Below are positions 24,627-32,823 of a stretch of DNA of 32,823 nucleotides, one piece after another. Every line of letters starts with the position of its first letter. Position 1 is the first letter of the stretch. This DNA is from Gemmatimonadaceae bacterium. GTDB taxonomy: Bacteria; Gemmatimonadota; Gemmatimonadetes; Gemmatimonadales; Gemmatimonadaceae. The DNA is taken from the NCBI GenBank assembly GCA_035533015.1, contig DATLUQ010000049.1, positions 1 through 32,823 of the forward strand, written 5' to 3'. The notes below the pieces were generated by a model. It had not been told where the DNA came from. It did not search any database and saw only the letters and a list, made by a program, of their open reading frames with translations. The position numbers were made by a program, and so were the translations under genes.

Positions 24627-24924
24627 ACGGCTCCACCGTCCGTTGCGGGTGGCGCAGTTGATCGCCACCAAGCCGGACGACCCGGCGCGCGGATCGGCGG
24701 TGTTCATGCACCCCGAAGACGCCCGCCAACGCCTGCTCACCGATGGCGAGCTGGCGTGGGTGTACGGTCCGCGGCGCCACGAACTCGCCACCGTGCACTA
24801 CGACGACGCACTGCCCCGCGGCGACGTGGTGCTGCGCGACGTCGTCGGCGCCTCGCCGTCCGAGATCGTGCGGGTGATCAAACCAGACCTGGATTCGCGC
24901 GGACGACCGCCCGCTTACGCATGA
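24619..24924 (+). CDS. Small hypothetical protein, possible double-psi beta-barrel
   Basis: A 101-residue protein starting at GTG 24619, chosen because GGAGGAG stands just upstream. The middle (AVFMHPEDARQRLLTDGELA, then WVYGPRRHELATVHYDDALPR, then GDVVLRDVVG) has the HPEDA...DGD/EL...RG pattern of molybdopterin-dinucleotide-binding and aspartate-decarboxylase-like double-psi barrels, but it stands alone without an oxidoreductase. The C-terminus reads VRVIKPDLDSRGRPPAYA. It lies in the operon after the STAS/winged-helix gene and 10 nt before the PLP enzyme gene. Neither a molybdenum enzyme nor an AAA ATPase is nearby, so the resemblance may be structural only. Confidence 0.6.
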   Translation: MAERLHRPLRVAQLIATKPDDPARGSAVFMHPEDARQRLLTDGELAWVYGPRRHELATVHYDDALPRGDVVLRDVVGASPSEIVRVIKPDLDSRGRPPAYA

Positions 24925-24934
24925 CAACCGGCCG

Positions 24935-26097
24935 ATGACCAGGAAACCACGGCGCCCGCTCGATCGCGCCACGCTGCCGCTCCACGGCGGCCTCGATGCC
25001 GGCGACCGCGACGTCGACGCCCCGGTGGTGCGCGCGCTGTACCAGTCGGTCAACTACATCCAGGAAATCGGCACCGCCGAGGGCATGCGGTATCCGCGGT
25101 ACGGCAACGCGCCCAACGCCGAAGCCGTGCAGCGCCGGATGGCCGCGCTCGAGGGCGCCGAAGCGTCAGTGCTGCTCGCCAGCGGCATGGGCGCCACCGC
25201 CTGCGCGCTCACCGCTCTGCTCCGCCCCGGCGATCACATCGTGGCCAGCGCGTGGATCTACGGCGGCACGCGCACCCTGCTCGAGCAGGAATTCACCTCC
25301 CTCGGCATCGAGGTGTCGCTCATCGAACCGAACGAGGTGCGCGTCTGGCGCCGCGCCGTGCGCAAGAACACGCGGGTCGTGTTCGTCGAGACGCCGGTCA
25401 ATCCCAGCTGCCGCGTGCTCGACCTCAAGCCGGTGAGCTACGTGTGCAAGGACTCGGGCATTGCGCTCGTGGTCGACGCCACGTTCGCCAGCCCGGTGAA
25501 CTTTCGCCCGCTCGAGCATGGCGCCGACGTGTCCATCCACTCGGCCACCAAGTACCTGAATGGCCACCACGACGTGATGGGCGGCGTCGTCTCGGGCACC
25601 GCGCCCTATATTGAAGAGGTGCGGCAGAAGATGATGATCTGGGGCCAGGCGCCCGACCCGTTCGCCGCGTGGCTGCTCGAGCGCGGACTCAAAACGCTCG
25701 ACGTGCGCGTGCAGCGGCAGAACGCCAACGGTATGCGCGTGGCCGAATGGGCCGAGAGCTGCAAAGAGATCAGGCGCGTCCACTACCCGGGCTTGCCCTC
25801 TCACCCGGATCATGCCGTGGCCAAGCGCACGCTCGACGGGTTCGGCGGCATGCTGGCGTTGGAACTCGGTGGCGGCGCGCGCGCCGTGGACCGCATGCTC
25901 CGCCGGTTGCGGCTGTTCCAGCACGCGCCGAGCCTGGGCGGAGTCGACTCCCTGGTCTCGGAGCCGCGCCACACCTCGCACGCCGCCGTTCCGGCCGACG
26001 AGCGCGCCCGAGCGGGAATTGCCGATGGATTCGTGCGGCTGAGCATCGGCATCGAGAGTGCCGACGACCTCATCGCGGACCTCGACCAGGCGTTGCG

Positions 26098-26101
<4 letters not shown>
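24935..26101 (+). CDS. Cys/Met-metabolism PLP enzyme (gamma-synthase/lyase family)
   Basis: A 388-residue fold-type I pyridoxal-phosphate enzyme. Visible hallmarks: RYPRYGNAPNAEAVQRRMAALEG (substrate-entrance region, Tyr and Arg of the neighbouring-subunit PLP contact), LLASGMGATA, VFVETPVNPSCRVLDL, VVDATFASPVNFRPL, and the PLP Lys206 in HSATKYLNGH with the GG of MGGVVSG. The C-terminal part has VHYPGLPSHPDH, GGVDSLVSEPRHTSHA and VRLSIGIES. The family includes cystathionine gamma-synthase/lyase, methionine gamma-lyase and O-acetylhomoserine sulfhydrylase; which reaction applies cannot be settled from sequence. ATG 24935 follows the small gene by 10 nt, and the stop overlaps the FtsE TTG. Confidence 0.92.
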
Positions 26102-26801
<700 letters not shown>

Positions 26802-26805
<4 letters not shown>

Positions 26806-27653
26806 GACGTACCGTGCGCGATGCCTCGGCCGCCGTCGGCCGCGCTCCCCTGCTGAGCGCGCTCAGCATCACCACCATCGCGTTCTCGTTGTTCGCCTTC
26901 GGCCTGTTCGGGCTCGTGGCGCTCAACATCCGCGCCGCGCTTCAGCAGGTGGAAGCGCGTGTGGAGATCCGCGCCTTCGTAGCTGACGGCACCGACGCCC
27001 AGGCGCTGGCCGCCGCGGCGGGCGACATCGGCGCGTTTCCCGAAGTGCAGAGCGTGGACATCGTTTCCAAGGATCAGGCGCTGACCCGCGCCCGCCGTGA
27101 ACTCCCGGAGTTTTCCGACGTATTCGAATCGGGCGTGCTGCCGGCGTCCATCGACGTCAGGCTCAAGCCGGGATTCCGCGACCCCGCCACCGTGGACAGC
27201 GTGGCTCAGCGGCTCAAGAGCTACCCGTTCGTGGACGACGTTCGCTACGGTGAGGACTGGCTGGTGCAACTGTACCGGCTGCGCAATATCGCCGGCGTGG
27301 CCGGGCTGGTGCTCGGCTTCGCCTTTGCCGCCGTGGCGGTGATCATCATCGGCGCCACGATCCGCATGGCCGTGCTGGCGCGCGCCGAGGAGATCTCGAT
27401 CATGCGCCTGGTGGGCGCCACCGACGGGTTCATTCGCCGACCCTTCCTGCTCGAGGGGTTCGCCAAGGGCGTGGCGGGCGGACTGCTCGCCCTGTTCCTG
27501 ACCTGGACCGGCATGCACCTCATCGACCGGTACCTACACTTCCACACGGTGTTCTTCAGCCCGTGGATGGCCGCGCTCGGCGTGGCCGCTGGCGCCCTCC
27601 TCGGTGTGCTCGGCAGCGCGGTGGCCGTCGGGAGGCACCTACGCGCGCTGTGA
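26802..27653 (+). CDS. ftsX: Cell-division permease FtsX
   Basis: A 283-residue inner-membrane protein with the FtsX layout. The first membrane helix is at about 20-42 (LSITTIAFSLFAFGLFGLVA), followed by a periplasmic loop (about 45-165: VEIRAFVADGTDAQ, VQSVDIVSKDQAL, LPASIDVRLKPG, VDDVRYGEDWL). Three helices follow near 175-200, 222-245 and 255-275, with EEISIMRLVGATDGFIRRPF between. The periplasmic loop of FtsX is where EnvC-like activators bind in other bacteria. GTG 26802 overlaps the ftsE stop; its own stop overlaps the EnvC-like gene (GTGA). Length is within the family range. Confidence 0.94.
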
Positions 27654-28858
27654 CGCGGCCCCCGGGCCTCGTCGCCGCGCTCGCTCTCGCTGGTGCGCTC
27701 GCGCTCGTGGGAGCACCGCGCGCCGCGCGCGCCCAGCAGACGCAGACCGAGATCAAACTCCGGGCCCAGCGCGATACGCTCGACCAGATCCGCCGCGAAC
27801 GCGCCGAATTGGAGGCGCGCATGCGCACCCTCCAGAGTTCGGCGCACAGTCTGAGCGACGAGGTCACCAACCTCGATGAGCGCGCCAGCGCAACGGCCCG
27901 CCTGGTGAATGCGCTGGACCGTCAACTGGTGGAGATCAACGCCGACGTGTCGGACGCCACCGGCAACATGGTGCGCGCCGAGGACGACCTCACCGCGCAG
28001 CGTGCGGTGCTCGACCATCGCCTGATGGAGATCTACAAGCGCGGCCCCATGTTCACGTTTCAGGTGCTGCTCTCGGCGCAGTCGTTCGGGGACCTGGTCG
28101 CGCGCTACAAGTATCTCCACCTGCTCACGCTGCGAGACCGCGCTCTGGTGAAGCACGTCCAGGACCTGCGCGACCAGGTGCAGCTGGAGCGCAACCGCCT
28201 GGTCACGCTGCAGAACGCGGTGGTCCAGAACCGCAGCGACAAGGCCCGCGAGGAAGGTGAACTGCGCGCGCTCGAACGCCAGCGGCAGCACAGCCTGTCG
28301 ACGGTCAATCAGCAGGTGCAGCAGACCCAGGCGCGTCTGGCCGCGGTGCGCCGCACGGAGTCGCAGCTCACCGGCGCCATCGCCAGCCTGGAAGCCGCCC
28401 GCAAGCGCGCCGAGGCGGCAAGCCCGAGCACGGCGGTCAGTCGGAGCACGATCAGGACCAGCGACTACGGTAAGCTCGACTGGCCGGTGCAGGGCGACAT
28501 TCTGTACCCGTTCGGCCGGCAGGTGCAGTCCAACAATACCACCATTCGCTGGAACGGCATCGGCATCGCCGCGCCCCTCGGCACTCCGGTGCACGTCGTG
28601 GCCGCGGGCGAGGTGGTGAGCGTGTCGCAGCTCGGGCTCTACGGCCTGACGGTGATCGTGGACCACGGCGGCGGCGACTATTCCATTTACGGATCGCTGC
28701 AGGAATCGCGCGTGAAGCGCGGCGACCACGTGATCAAGGATCAGGTGATCGGCTCCGTCGGCATGTCCGATCCGGATTTCCCCGCCCATCTCCACTTCGA
28801 GGTGCGCGAGCACGGCGGCCCCGCCGTCGATCCCACCACCTGGCTCCGCCACCGATGA
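27650..28858 (+). CDS. EnvC-like murein hydrolase activator with degenerate LytM domain
   Basis: A 402-residue exported protein. Signal peptide about 1-28 (ending RAARA), then a long coiled coil (about 30-255, repeated Gln/Arg/Glu/Leu), and a C-terminal LytM/M23 domain (about 280-402). The zinc site is broken: the usual HxxxD motif is RWNGIGIAAP, with Trp and Gly in place of His and Asp, and the usual YAHL is YGSL, without His. The final HLHFEVR is kept. This loss of zinc ligands is as in enterobacterial EnvC, which does not cut peptidoglycan itself but activates amidases when coupled to FtsEX. Position directly after ftsX, by GTGA overlap, supports the same role here. No amidase gene is in the window. 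Confidence 0.92.
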   Translation: MTRPPGLVAALALAGALALVGAPRAARAQQTQTEIKLRAQRDTLDQIRRERAELEARMRTLQSSAHSLSDEVTNLDERASATARLVNALDRQLVEINADVSDATGNMVRAEDDLTAQRAVLDHRLMEIYKRGPMFTFQVLLSAQSFGDLVARYKYLHLLTLRDRALVKHVQDLRDQVQLERNRLVTLQNAVVQNRSDKAREEGELRALERQRQHSLSTVNQQVQQTQARLAAVRRTESQLTGAIASLEAARKRAEAASPSTAVSRSTIRTSDYGKLDWPVQGDILYPFGRQVQSNNTTIRWNGIGIAAPLGTPVHVVAAGEVVSVSQLGLYGLTVIVDHGGGDYSIYGSLQESRVKRGDHVIKDQVIGSVGMSDPDFPAHLHFEVREHGGPAVDPTTWLRHR

Positions 28859-29064
28859 CCATCGTCAAACGCTGCAACGTGTGCTCCCGCTTCCGCGGCT
28901 ACGAAGAAGGCGACCGGTTCTGCCTCGCGTGCGGAAACGAAGGACTGGACTCGGCCTGCGCCTGCGGCCGCACCTTCGAGTACGCGCTGGTGGAGCCCGA
29001 GGGCGAACTCCACTGTCCGCGGTGCGGGCAGTCGCTGCGCGGCCGCTCGTCCGAGTTCGTGTGA
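28855..29064 (+). CDS. Small double zinc-ribbon protein
   Basis: A 69-residue protein beginning at ATG 28855. Eight Cys form four pairs: Cys7/Cys10 (CNVC), Cys23/Cys26 (CLAC), Cys35/Cys37 (CAC) and Cys54/Cys57 (CPRC). Two zinc ribbons are therefore likely. The ribbon knuckles resemble those of rubredoxin-like and RNA-polymerase-associated ribbons, but no specific family is recognised. It overlaps the EnvC-like gene (ATGA) and the endonuclease IV gene (GTGA), so it is translated with them. Function unknown. Confidence 0.8.
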   Translation: MTIVKRCNVCSRFRGYEEGDRFCLACGNEGLDSACACGRTFEYALVEPEGELHCPRCGQSLRGRSSEFV

Positions 29065-29972
29065 CCGTGGCCAGGGCCACGCGTCGCGCACCGGCCGGGG
29101 CGGCGGCGGGCGCCACGGGCGCCGAGCAACTGGGCGCCCACGTATCGATTGCCGGCGGCACGGCGGAGGCCCCGCCGCGCGCCGCCGCGATCGGCGCCAC
29201 GGCCATGCAGATGTTCACGAAGATGGCCAACCGGTGGGCCGAACGCGCCGTGGCCGCCGCCGAGGCCAGCGCGTTCCGCAGCGGGCTGGCCGCCACCGCC
29301 GTCCGGACGACCGTCGTCCACGACTCGTACCTGATCAACCTGGCCAGCCCCGATCCGGTGCTGCGCCGGCGGTCGATCGAGTCGTTCGTGGCCGAGCTGG
29401 AGCGGTGCGCCGCGCTTGGTATTACATATCTCGTATCACATCCCGGCAACTTCATGGACGAGCGGGCCAGCGGCATCCGCCGCAACGCCGACGCGATCGC
29501 CGAAGCGCTGGAGCGCGTTCCGGGCAAGACCGTGCTCTGCCTGGAGACCACCGCCGGCGCGGGCACCGTGATCGGCAGCACGTTCGAAGAACTGGCGCTG
29601 CTGCTCGAACTCGTGCCCGCCGCGCAACGCAAACGCCTGGGGGTGTGCGTCGACACCTGCCACATCTACTCGGCGGGCTACGATCTGGTGCGCGACTTCG
29701 ACGGCGTGTGGGCCCGCTTCGACGACGTGCTCGGCCGGCGCCGGCTGCGCGTCCTGCATCTTAATGATTCCAAAATGCCGTTCGAATCGCGACGCGACCG
29801 CCACGAACTGATCGGCGAGGGCACGCTCGGCCCGGGCCCCTTTCGCCGTATCATGACCGACCCCCGGTTCCAGGCCGTGGCCAAGGTGCTCGAGACCCCC
29901 AAACTCGAGGACGCCACCAAGACCGACCGGCGGATGCTCGCCCGGCTGCGGCGCTACGCCGCCGGTCGTTGA
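29061..29972 (+). CDS. nfo: Deoxyribonuclease IV (endonuclease IV, AP endonuclease)
   Basis: A 303-residue TIM-barrel enzyme that cuts 5' to abasic sites in base-excision repair using three zinc ions. Conserved metal and active-site segments appear in order: LGAHVSIAGG, VVHDSYLINLASP (usually HAPYLINLA), SHPGNFMD, CLETTAG, GVCVDTCHIYSAGYD, HLNDSKMPF, DRHELIGEG and LETPKLED. The first ~20 residues are a basic, Ala/Gly-rich extension (VARATRRAPAGAAAG) beyond the usual start. GTG 29061 overlaps the zinc-ribbon stop; an internal start is possible. It ends the plus-strand chain. Repair by nfo and by mfd in the same window is coincidence as far as the sequence shows. Confidence 0.96.
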   Translation: MTVARATRRAPAGAAAGATGAEQLGAHVSIAGGTAEAPPRAAAIGATAMQMFTKMANRWAERAVAAAEASAFRSGLAATAVRTTVVHDSYLINLASPDPVLRRRSIESFVAELERCAALGITYLVSHPGNFMDERASGIRRNADAIAEALERVPGKTVLCLETTAGAGTVIGSTFEELALLLELVPAAQRKRLGVCVDTCHIYSAGYDLVRDFDGVWARFDDVLGRRRLRVLHLNDSKMPFESRRDRHELIGEGTLGPGPFRRIMTDPRFQAVAKVLETPKLEDATKTDRRMLARLRRYAAGR

Positions 29973-30036
29973 TCCGGCCGCCGATGTCGAAGCGATCTGG
30001 CGGATTTGGGGTACTGTCCCTATCCTCACGTGGATC

Positions 30037-30393
30037 ATGATCGCCCCATCGCGCTCGTCCCGACCGCTCAACACCCGGCTCATGCGCCGGGTCGCGCTCT
30101 TCGCGCTCTTCGCGCTGGAGCTCGTGGTCGCGTTCGCGCCGCTGATGGAGCCTGATCACGAAGCGACCAAGTCGCACGTCGAGGAGACGGGAACCCAGCA
30201 CCAATTTCTGGTGCACGACGACGCGAATTGCGCCGTCTGCGCGCTGCGGTCGATCACCGCGCTCCCCTCGGGCCGCGCCGTCGTCCTTCCCAACGCCCAC
30301 ACGCAGCTAGTCGCCGCTGCCCAAGTGCACTTCACCGTGACCACGGGCACCGAAGCGGCCAATCCGTCGCGAGCTCCGCCGATCTTCGGCTGA
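30037..30393 (+). CDS. Small CxxC membrane protein ahead of efflux genes (DUF2946-like)
   Basis: A 118-residue protein from ATG 30037 (ATG 30082 is an alternative start nearer the hydrophobic segment). One membrane segment or signal at about 18-36 (VALFALFALELVVAFAPL). A His-rich polar stretch follows (EPDHEATKSHVEETGTQHQF, then LVHDD), with Cys65/Cys68 in CAVC. The His-plus-CAVC layout resembles DUF2946-type small proteins often encoded beside copper or other metal-efflux systems; this is from memory. Here a TolC-family gene and an RND adaptor gene follow. It may bind metal on the outer face. Function unproven. Confidence 0.6.
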   Translation: MIAPSRSSRPLNTRLMRRVALFALFALELVVAFAPLMEPDHEATKSHVEETGTQHQFLVHDDANCAVCALRSITALPSGRAVVLPNAHTQLVAAAQVHFTVTTGTEAANPSRAPPIFG

Positions 30394-30480
30394 GTTCGCT
30401 GCGACCTCAGGATGCACCGCGCGCGCCCGCGCGCAGGGGACACCCCCCGGCATCCCTTTCGACCATCATCGAGGGCCTGC

Positions 30481-31776
30481 ATGCGAACGTCCATTTGGAT
30501 GTGCGCGCTGGTGTGTGTTGCCAGCGTCGCATCCGCACAACAACGCGCGCCTGCCGGCGGCTCCGTCGCCGACACGCTCCGCCTCACTCGACGCCAGGCC
30601 ATCGCCATGGCGCTGCTCTCCAACCCCACGATCGGCGTGGCCAAGGAGCAGACGGCGCAGGTCCAGGCCCAGCGCGTCGAGGGCATGGCGATTCCCGATC
30701 CGTTGTTCTCGGCTGCTTACGATTCCATGCCGCGGATCACCGGGTTCGGCCCATCGGTCTCCAAACCGGTGAGCCTGAGCGTGGTCGTGCCCTTTCCCGA
30801 CAAGCTGCGGCTGGAGAGCCGGCTCGGCACCGCCAACGTCAACGCGTCGCAGCAGAATCTGCGGCTCGTCGAGCAAGGCATCGCCGCCTCGGCCAGCCAA
30901 GCGTACGACGCCGTGCTCGTGGCGGCCATGCACCGGCGCGACTTTCTCGAGGCCGACTCGTTGGCCACGGACTTTCTCAAGAAGACGCAAGCCCGGTTCA
31001 ATGCCGGCACGGTGGCCCGGCTCGACGTGATCAAGGCGCAGGTCGATCTCGCCTCCGCCGGCAACGACCTCATCGCCAACTCGCGCGACATCGCCACCGC
31101 GCAGGCCGGTCTGAACCGCATCATTGGGCGCGCCCTCGGCTCCCCGATCGACCTCACCGACTCGCTCACCGTGCCGCCGCCCCTGCCCGACCTCGATGCC
31201 GTGCAGCAGGCCGCGCTCCGGTCGCGGCCGGAGATCCGCTCGCTCGAGGCCCAGCAGCGCGCGGCGCAGGCCAACGCGTCGCTCGTCCGCGAGCAGGCGT
31301 TCCTGCCCGATCTGTTCGCGTCGGCGAGTCGCGACGCATCCGTAGCCGGCCCAGCCTGGTACTCGGTAGGCATCGCGATGCCCATTCCCATCCTGTTCTG
31401 GCAGCACTCGCGCGGCGACTTCGCCGAGACTCAGCACCGTGAACTCGAACTGGCGGCCACCCTGCGCGACACGCGGGCCGCCGTCGGCCAGGACGTGCAG
31501 ACCGCCTTCGCGAACGCCGACGCCGCCGAGCGCCAGGCCGTATTCATCCGCGATCAGTTGCTGCCCTCGGCGCGCGAAGCGTATCGCGTGGCCACCACGA
31601 GCTACGGACTGGGCGGACTGTCCGCCCTCGACGTGCTCGACGCCCGCCGCTCCCTGCTCGATGCCGAAAGCCAATACGCCGATGCCCTCGCGGCTGCCAA
31701 TTCGGCCCGCGCCGATCTCGAGCGCGCCGCCGGCGTGCCGCTCACCACGTTCGCCCCTGGAGCTCCCCGTGAGTAA
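30481..31776 (+). CDS. TolC-family outer-membrane efflux protein
   Basis: A 431-residue outer-membrane channel of RND-type efflux. The signal peptide is MRTSIWMCALVCVASVASAQ. The OEP domain is seen twice as helical repeats: LTRRQAIAMALLSNPTIGVA, ARFNAGTVARLDVIKAQVDL, ALRSRPEIRSLEAQQRAAQA, VATTSYGLGGLSALDVLDAR, as in CzcC-like proteins. ATG 30481 is chosen for the signal peptide; GAGGG lies about 5 nt upstream. The stop TAA overlaps the start of the RND adaptor gene by 8 nt. Gene order channel-adaptor, followed in relatives by an RND pump, points to a heavy-metal (CusC/CzcC-like) efflux system, though metal specificity cannot be read here. Confidence 0.9.
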   Translation: MRTSIWMCALVCVASVASAQQRAPAGGSVADTLRLTRRQAIAMALLSNPTIGVAKEQTAQVQAQRVEGMAIPDPLFSAAYDSMPRITGFGPSVSKPVSLSVVVPFPDKLRLESRLGTANVNASQQNLRLVEQGIAASASQAYDAVLVAAMHRRDFLEADSLATDFLKKTQARFNAGTVARLDVIKAQVDLASAGNDLIANSRDIATAQAGLNRIIGRALGSPIDLTDSLTVPPPLPDLDAVQQAALRSRPEIRSLEAQQRAAQANASLVREQAFLPDLFASASRDASVAGPAWYSVGIAMPIPILFWQHSRGDFAETQHRELELAATLRDTRAAVGQDVQTAFANADAAERQAVFIRDQLLPSAREAYRVATTSYGLGGLSALDVLDARRSLLDAESQYADALAAANSARADLERAAGVPLTTFAPGAPRE

Positions 31777-32823
31777 GCGCCCGTTCGCGCCCGCGACATT
31801 CGCCGTCGCCGCGCTCATTGCTCTTGCCGGCGTCGTCGCCGGCTGCACCTCGTCGTCGTCCGCCACCGAAGACACCACGGCGATCGTCAAGCCGTCGACC
31901 TTCAAGGTCACCGACGCCCAGCGCGCCCGGCTGAAGATCGTGACGCTGGCCGACACCACCTTCCGGCCCTCGCTCGACGTCACCGGCACCGTGGAGTTCA
32001 ATGGCGATTCCTCCACCCAGGTGATCGCTCCGATCTCCGGCCCGGTGACGCGATTGCTGGTGAACGTCGGCGACGAAGTCAAAGCCGGAACGCCGCTGGC
32101 GGCGGTGTCGTCTCCCGACTTCGCCTCGGCCATGGCCGGCTATCGCAAGGCCGAGGACGCCGCGCGCAACACGCAGCGGATTCTCACGCTCAACCAACAG
32201 CTCTACGCCAACGACGCATTGGCCCGCAGCGACCTCGATCAGTCGCGCACCGATGCGTCGTCGGCCGCCGCCGACCTCGACGCCGCCGCCGAGTCGCTGC
32301 GGGCGCTCGGCGTGTCCGACAGCACCATCGCCGCCATCAGCAGCGGCAAGCCGACGGGCGTCGTGGAGGGCATCATCCGGTCGCCCATCGCCGGCGTGGT
32401 GGTGGAGAAGCTGATCACGCCCGGCCAACTGCTCGCGGCTGGCGGCACGCCGACGTTCACCGTGGCGAACCTTTCCACGGCATGGGTCATGGCCAGCGTC
32501 TACCCGGCCGATCTCGATCTCGTGGGCAAGGGCCAGTCGGCGAGCATCTACACCGACGCGTCGCAGCGCCCGGTGTCGGGCCGCGTGGACTACGTGGCCG
32601 CGCTGGTCGATCCCGGCACCAAGGCCACCGCCGTCCGCGTCGTGGCCGACAATCGCTCCCAATTGCTCAAGCGCGACATGTTCGTGCGCGTGCAGATCCA
32701 CTCCACGCGCGCGCGCACCGGCATCCTGATTCCCGCGGCGGCGCTCCTGCGCAACGGGGACAACCTGCCGTTCGTGTTCGTCGCCACGCCCGACGGCTCG
32801 TTCGCGCGTCGCGACATCACGTA
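31769..32823 (+). CDS. RND efflux periplasmic adaptor, partial (runs off window)
   Basis: Open from GTG 31769 to the window end, about 351 codons, with no stop. The N-terminus is a lipoprotein signal (SKRPFAPATFAVAALIALAG, then VVAGC) with Cys26 as the lipidated residue. The adaptor core follows: a barrel-sandwich half (STQVIAPISGPVTRLLVNVG, then DEVKAGTPLAAV), a helical hairpin (YRKAEDAARNTQRILTLNQQ, LARSDLDQSRTDASSAAADL), and the second half (IIRSPIAGVVVEKLITPGQL). A beta-barrel (LSTAWVMASVYPADLDLVGK, then SGRVDYVAALVDPGTKATAV) and the start of the membrane-proximal domain complete it. These are features of CusB/CzcB-type adaptors. It overlaps the TolC gene by 8 nt. The RND pump is presumably beyond the edge. 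Confidence 0.93.
   Translation, partial: MSKRPFAPATFAVAALIALAGVVAGCTSSSSATEDTTAIVKPSTFKVTDAQRARLKIVTLADTTFRPSLDVTGTVEFNGDSSTQVIAPISGPVTRLLVNVGDEVKAGTPLAAVSSPDFASAMAGYRKAEDAARNTQRILTLNQQLYANDALARSDLDQSRTDASSAAADLDAAAESLRALGVSDSTIAAISSGKPTGVVEGIIRSPIAGVVVEKLITPGQLLAAGGTPTFTVANLSTAWVMASVYPADLDLVGKGQSASIYTDASQRPVSGRVDYVAALVDPGTKATAVRVVADNRSQLLKRDMFVRVQIHSTRARTGILIPAAALLRNGDNLPFVFVATPDGSFARRDIT

Noticed and set aside
24619-24924. Molybdenum-enzyme subunit
   Set aside because: The similarity to dinucleotide-binding barrels is only local, and no molybdopterin oxidoreductase is nearby, so the functional name is not used.

Overview
The window is visibly GC-rich and carries a Gram-negative-type gene set: SurA-like and lipoprotein parvulins, a heptosyltransferase-like GT9 enzyme, a TolC/RND efflux start, and FtsEX with an EnvC-like partner. 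Gene style and content (many GTG starts, 4-nt stop/start overlaps, DUF58/BatA next to mfd) fit Gemmatimonadota best. That assignment is inference; no rRNA is present to confirm it.

Layout. (1) 1-460: the N-terminus of a tyrosine-type integrase runs off the left edge, followed by an intrinsic terminator and tRNA-Ile(GAT) with a clear promoter. This looks like the edge of an integrated element at the tRNA 3' end. (2) 578-5396: an Asp-rich protein, the GTPase TypA/BipA, an S23-type four-helix-bundle protein bracketed by inverted 8-bp repeat arrays, a small Gly/Tyr-rich protein, a cupredoxin lipoprotein and a CDF zinc-type exporter. (3) 5491-7286: a CNNM/CorC-type membrane protein and a small membrane protein. 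(4) 17129 down to 7283, minus strand: DUF58, BatA-like vWA membrane protein, mfd, lipoprotein parvulin, SurA-like parvulin and pdxA. The genes are tightly spaced and overlapping, apparently one operon from a promoter at 17140-17168. (5) 17201-18185: a GxxExxY-family (PD-(D/E)XK-fold) gene between two direct copies of a ~240-bp element, each with ~55-bp imperfect terminal inverted repeats made of 9-bp iterons. (6) 18218-29972, plus strand: lepA, GT9, ROK kinase, PfkB kinase, STAS-HATPase, STAS-like/winged-helix protein, a small beta-barrel-like protein, a Cys/Met-type PLP enzyme, ftsE, ftsX, a degenerate-LytM EnvC-like protein, a zinc ribbon and endonuclease IV. Most junctions are ATGA/GTGA/TTGA overlaps. 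(7) 30037 to the end: a small CxxC membrane protein, a TolC-family protein and the start of an RND adaptor, a likely metal-efflux operon running off the right edge.

Functionally, most of the window is housekeeping: stress translation GTPases, outer-membrane protein folding, transcription-coupled repair, and division-linked peptidoglycan splitting. The parts least explained by known families are the repeat-bounded orphan genes (S23 and GxxExxY) and the kinase-like partner-switching pair embedded in the lepA-ftsEX gene chain. Five clear promoters or promoter-like sites share a TTGNNC / TANNTT pattern or its -10 half, and some sit so close to the start codon that leaderless or near-leaderless mRNAs are likely.
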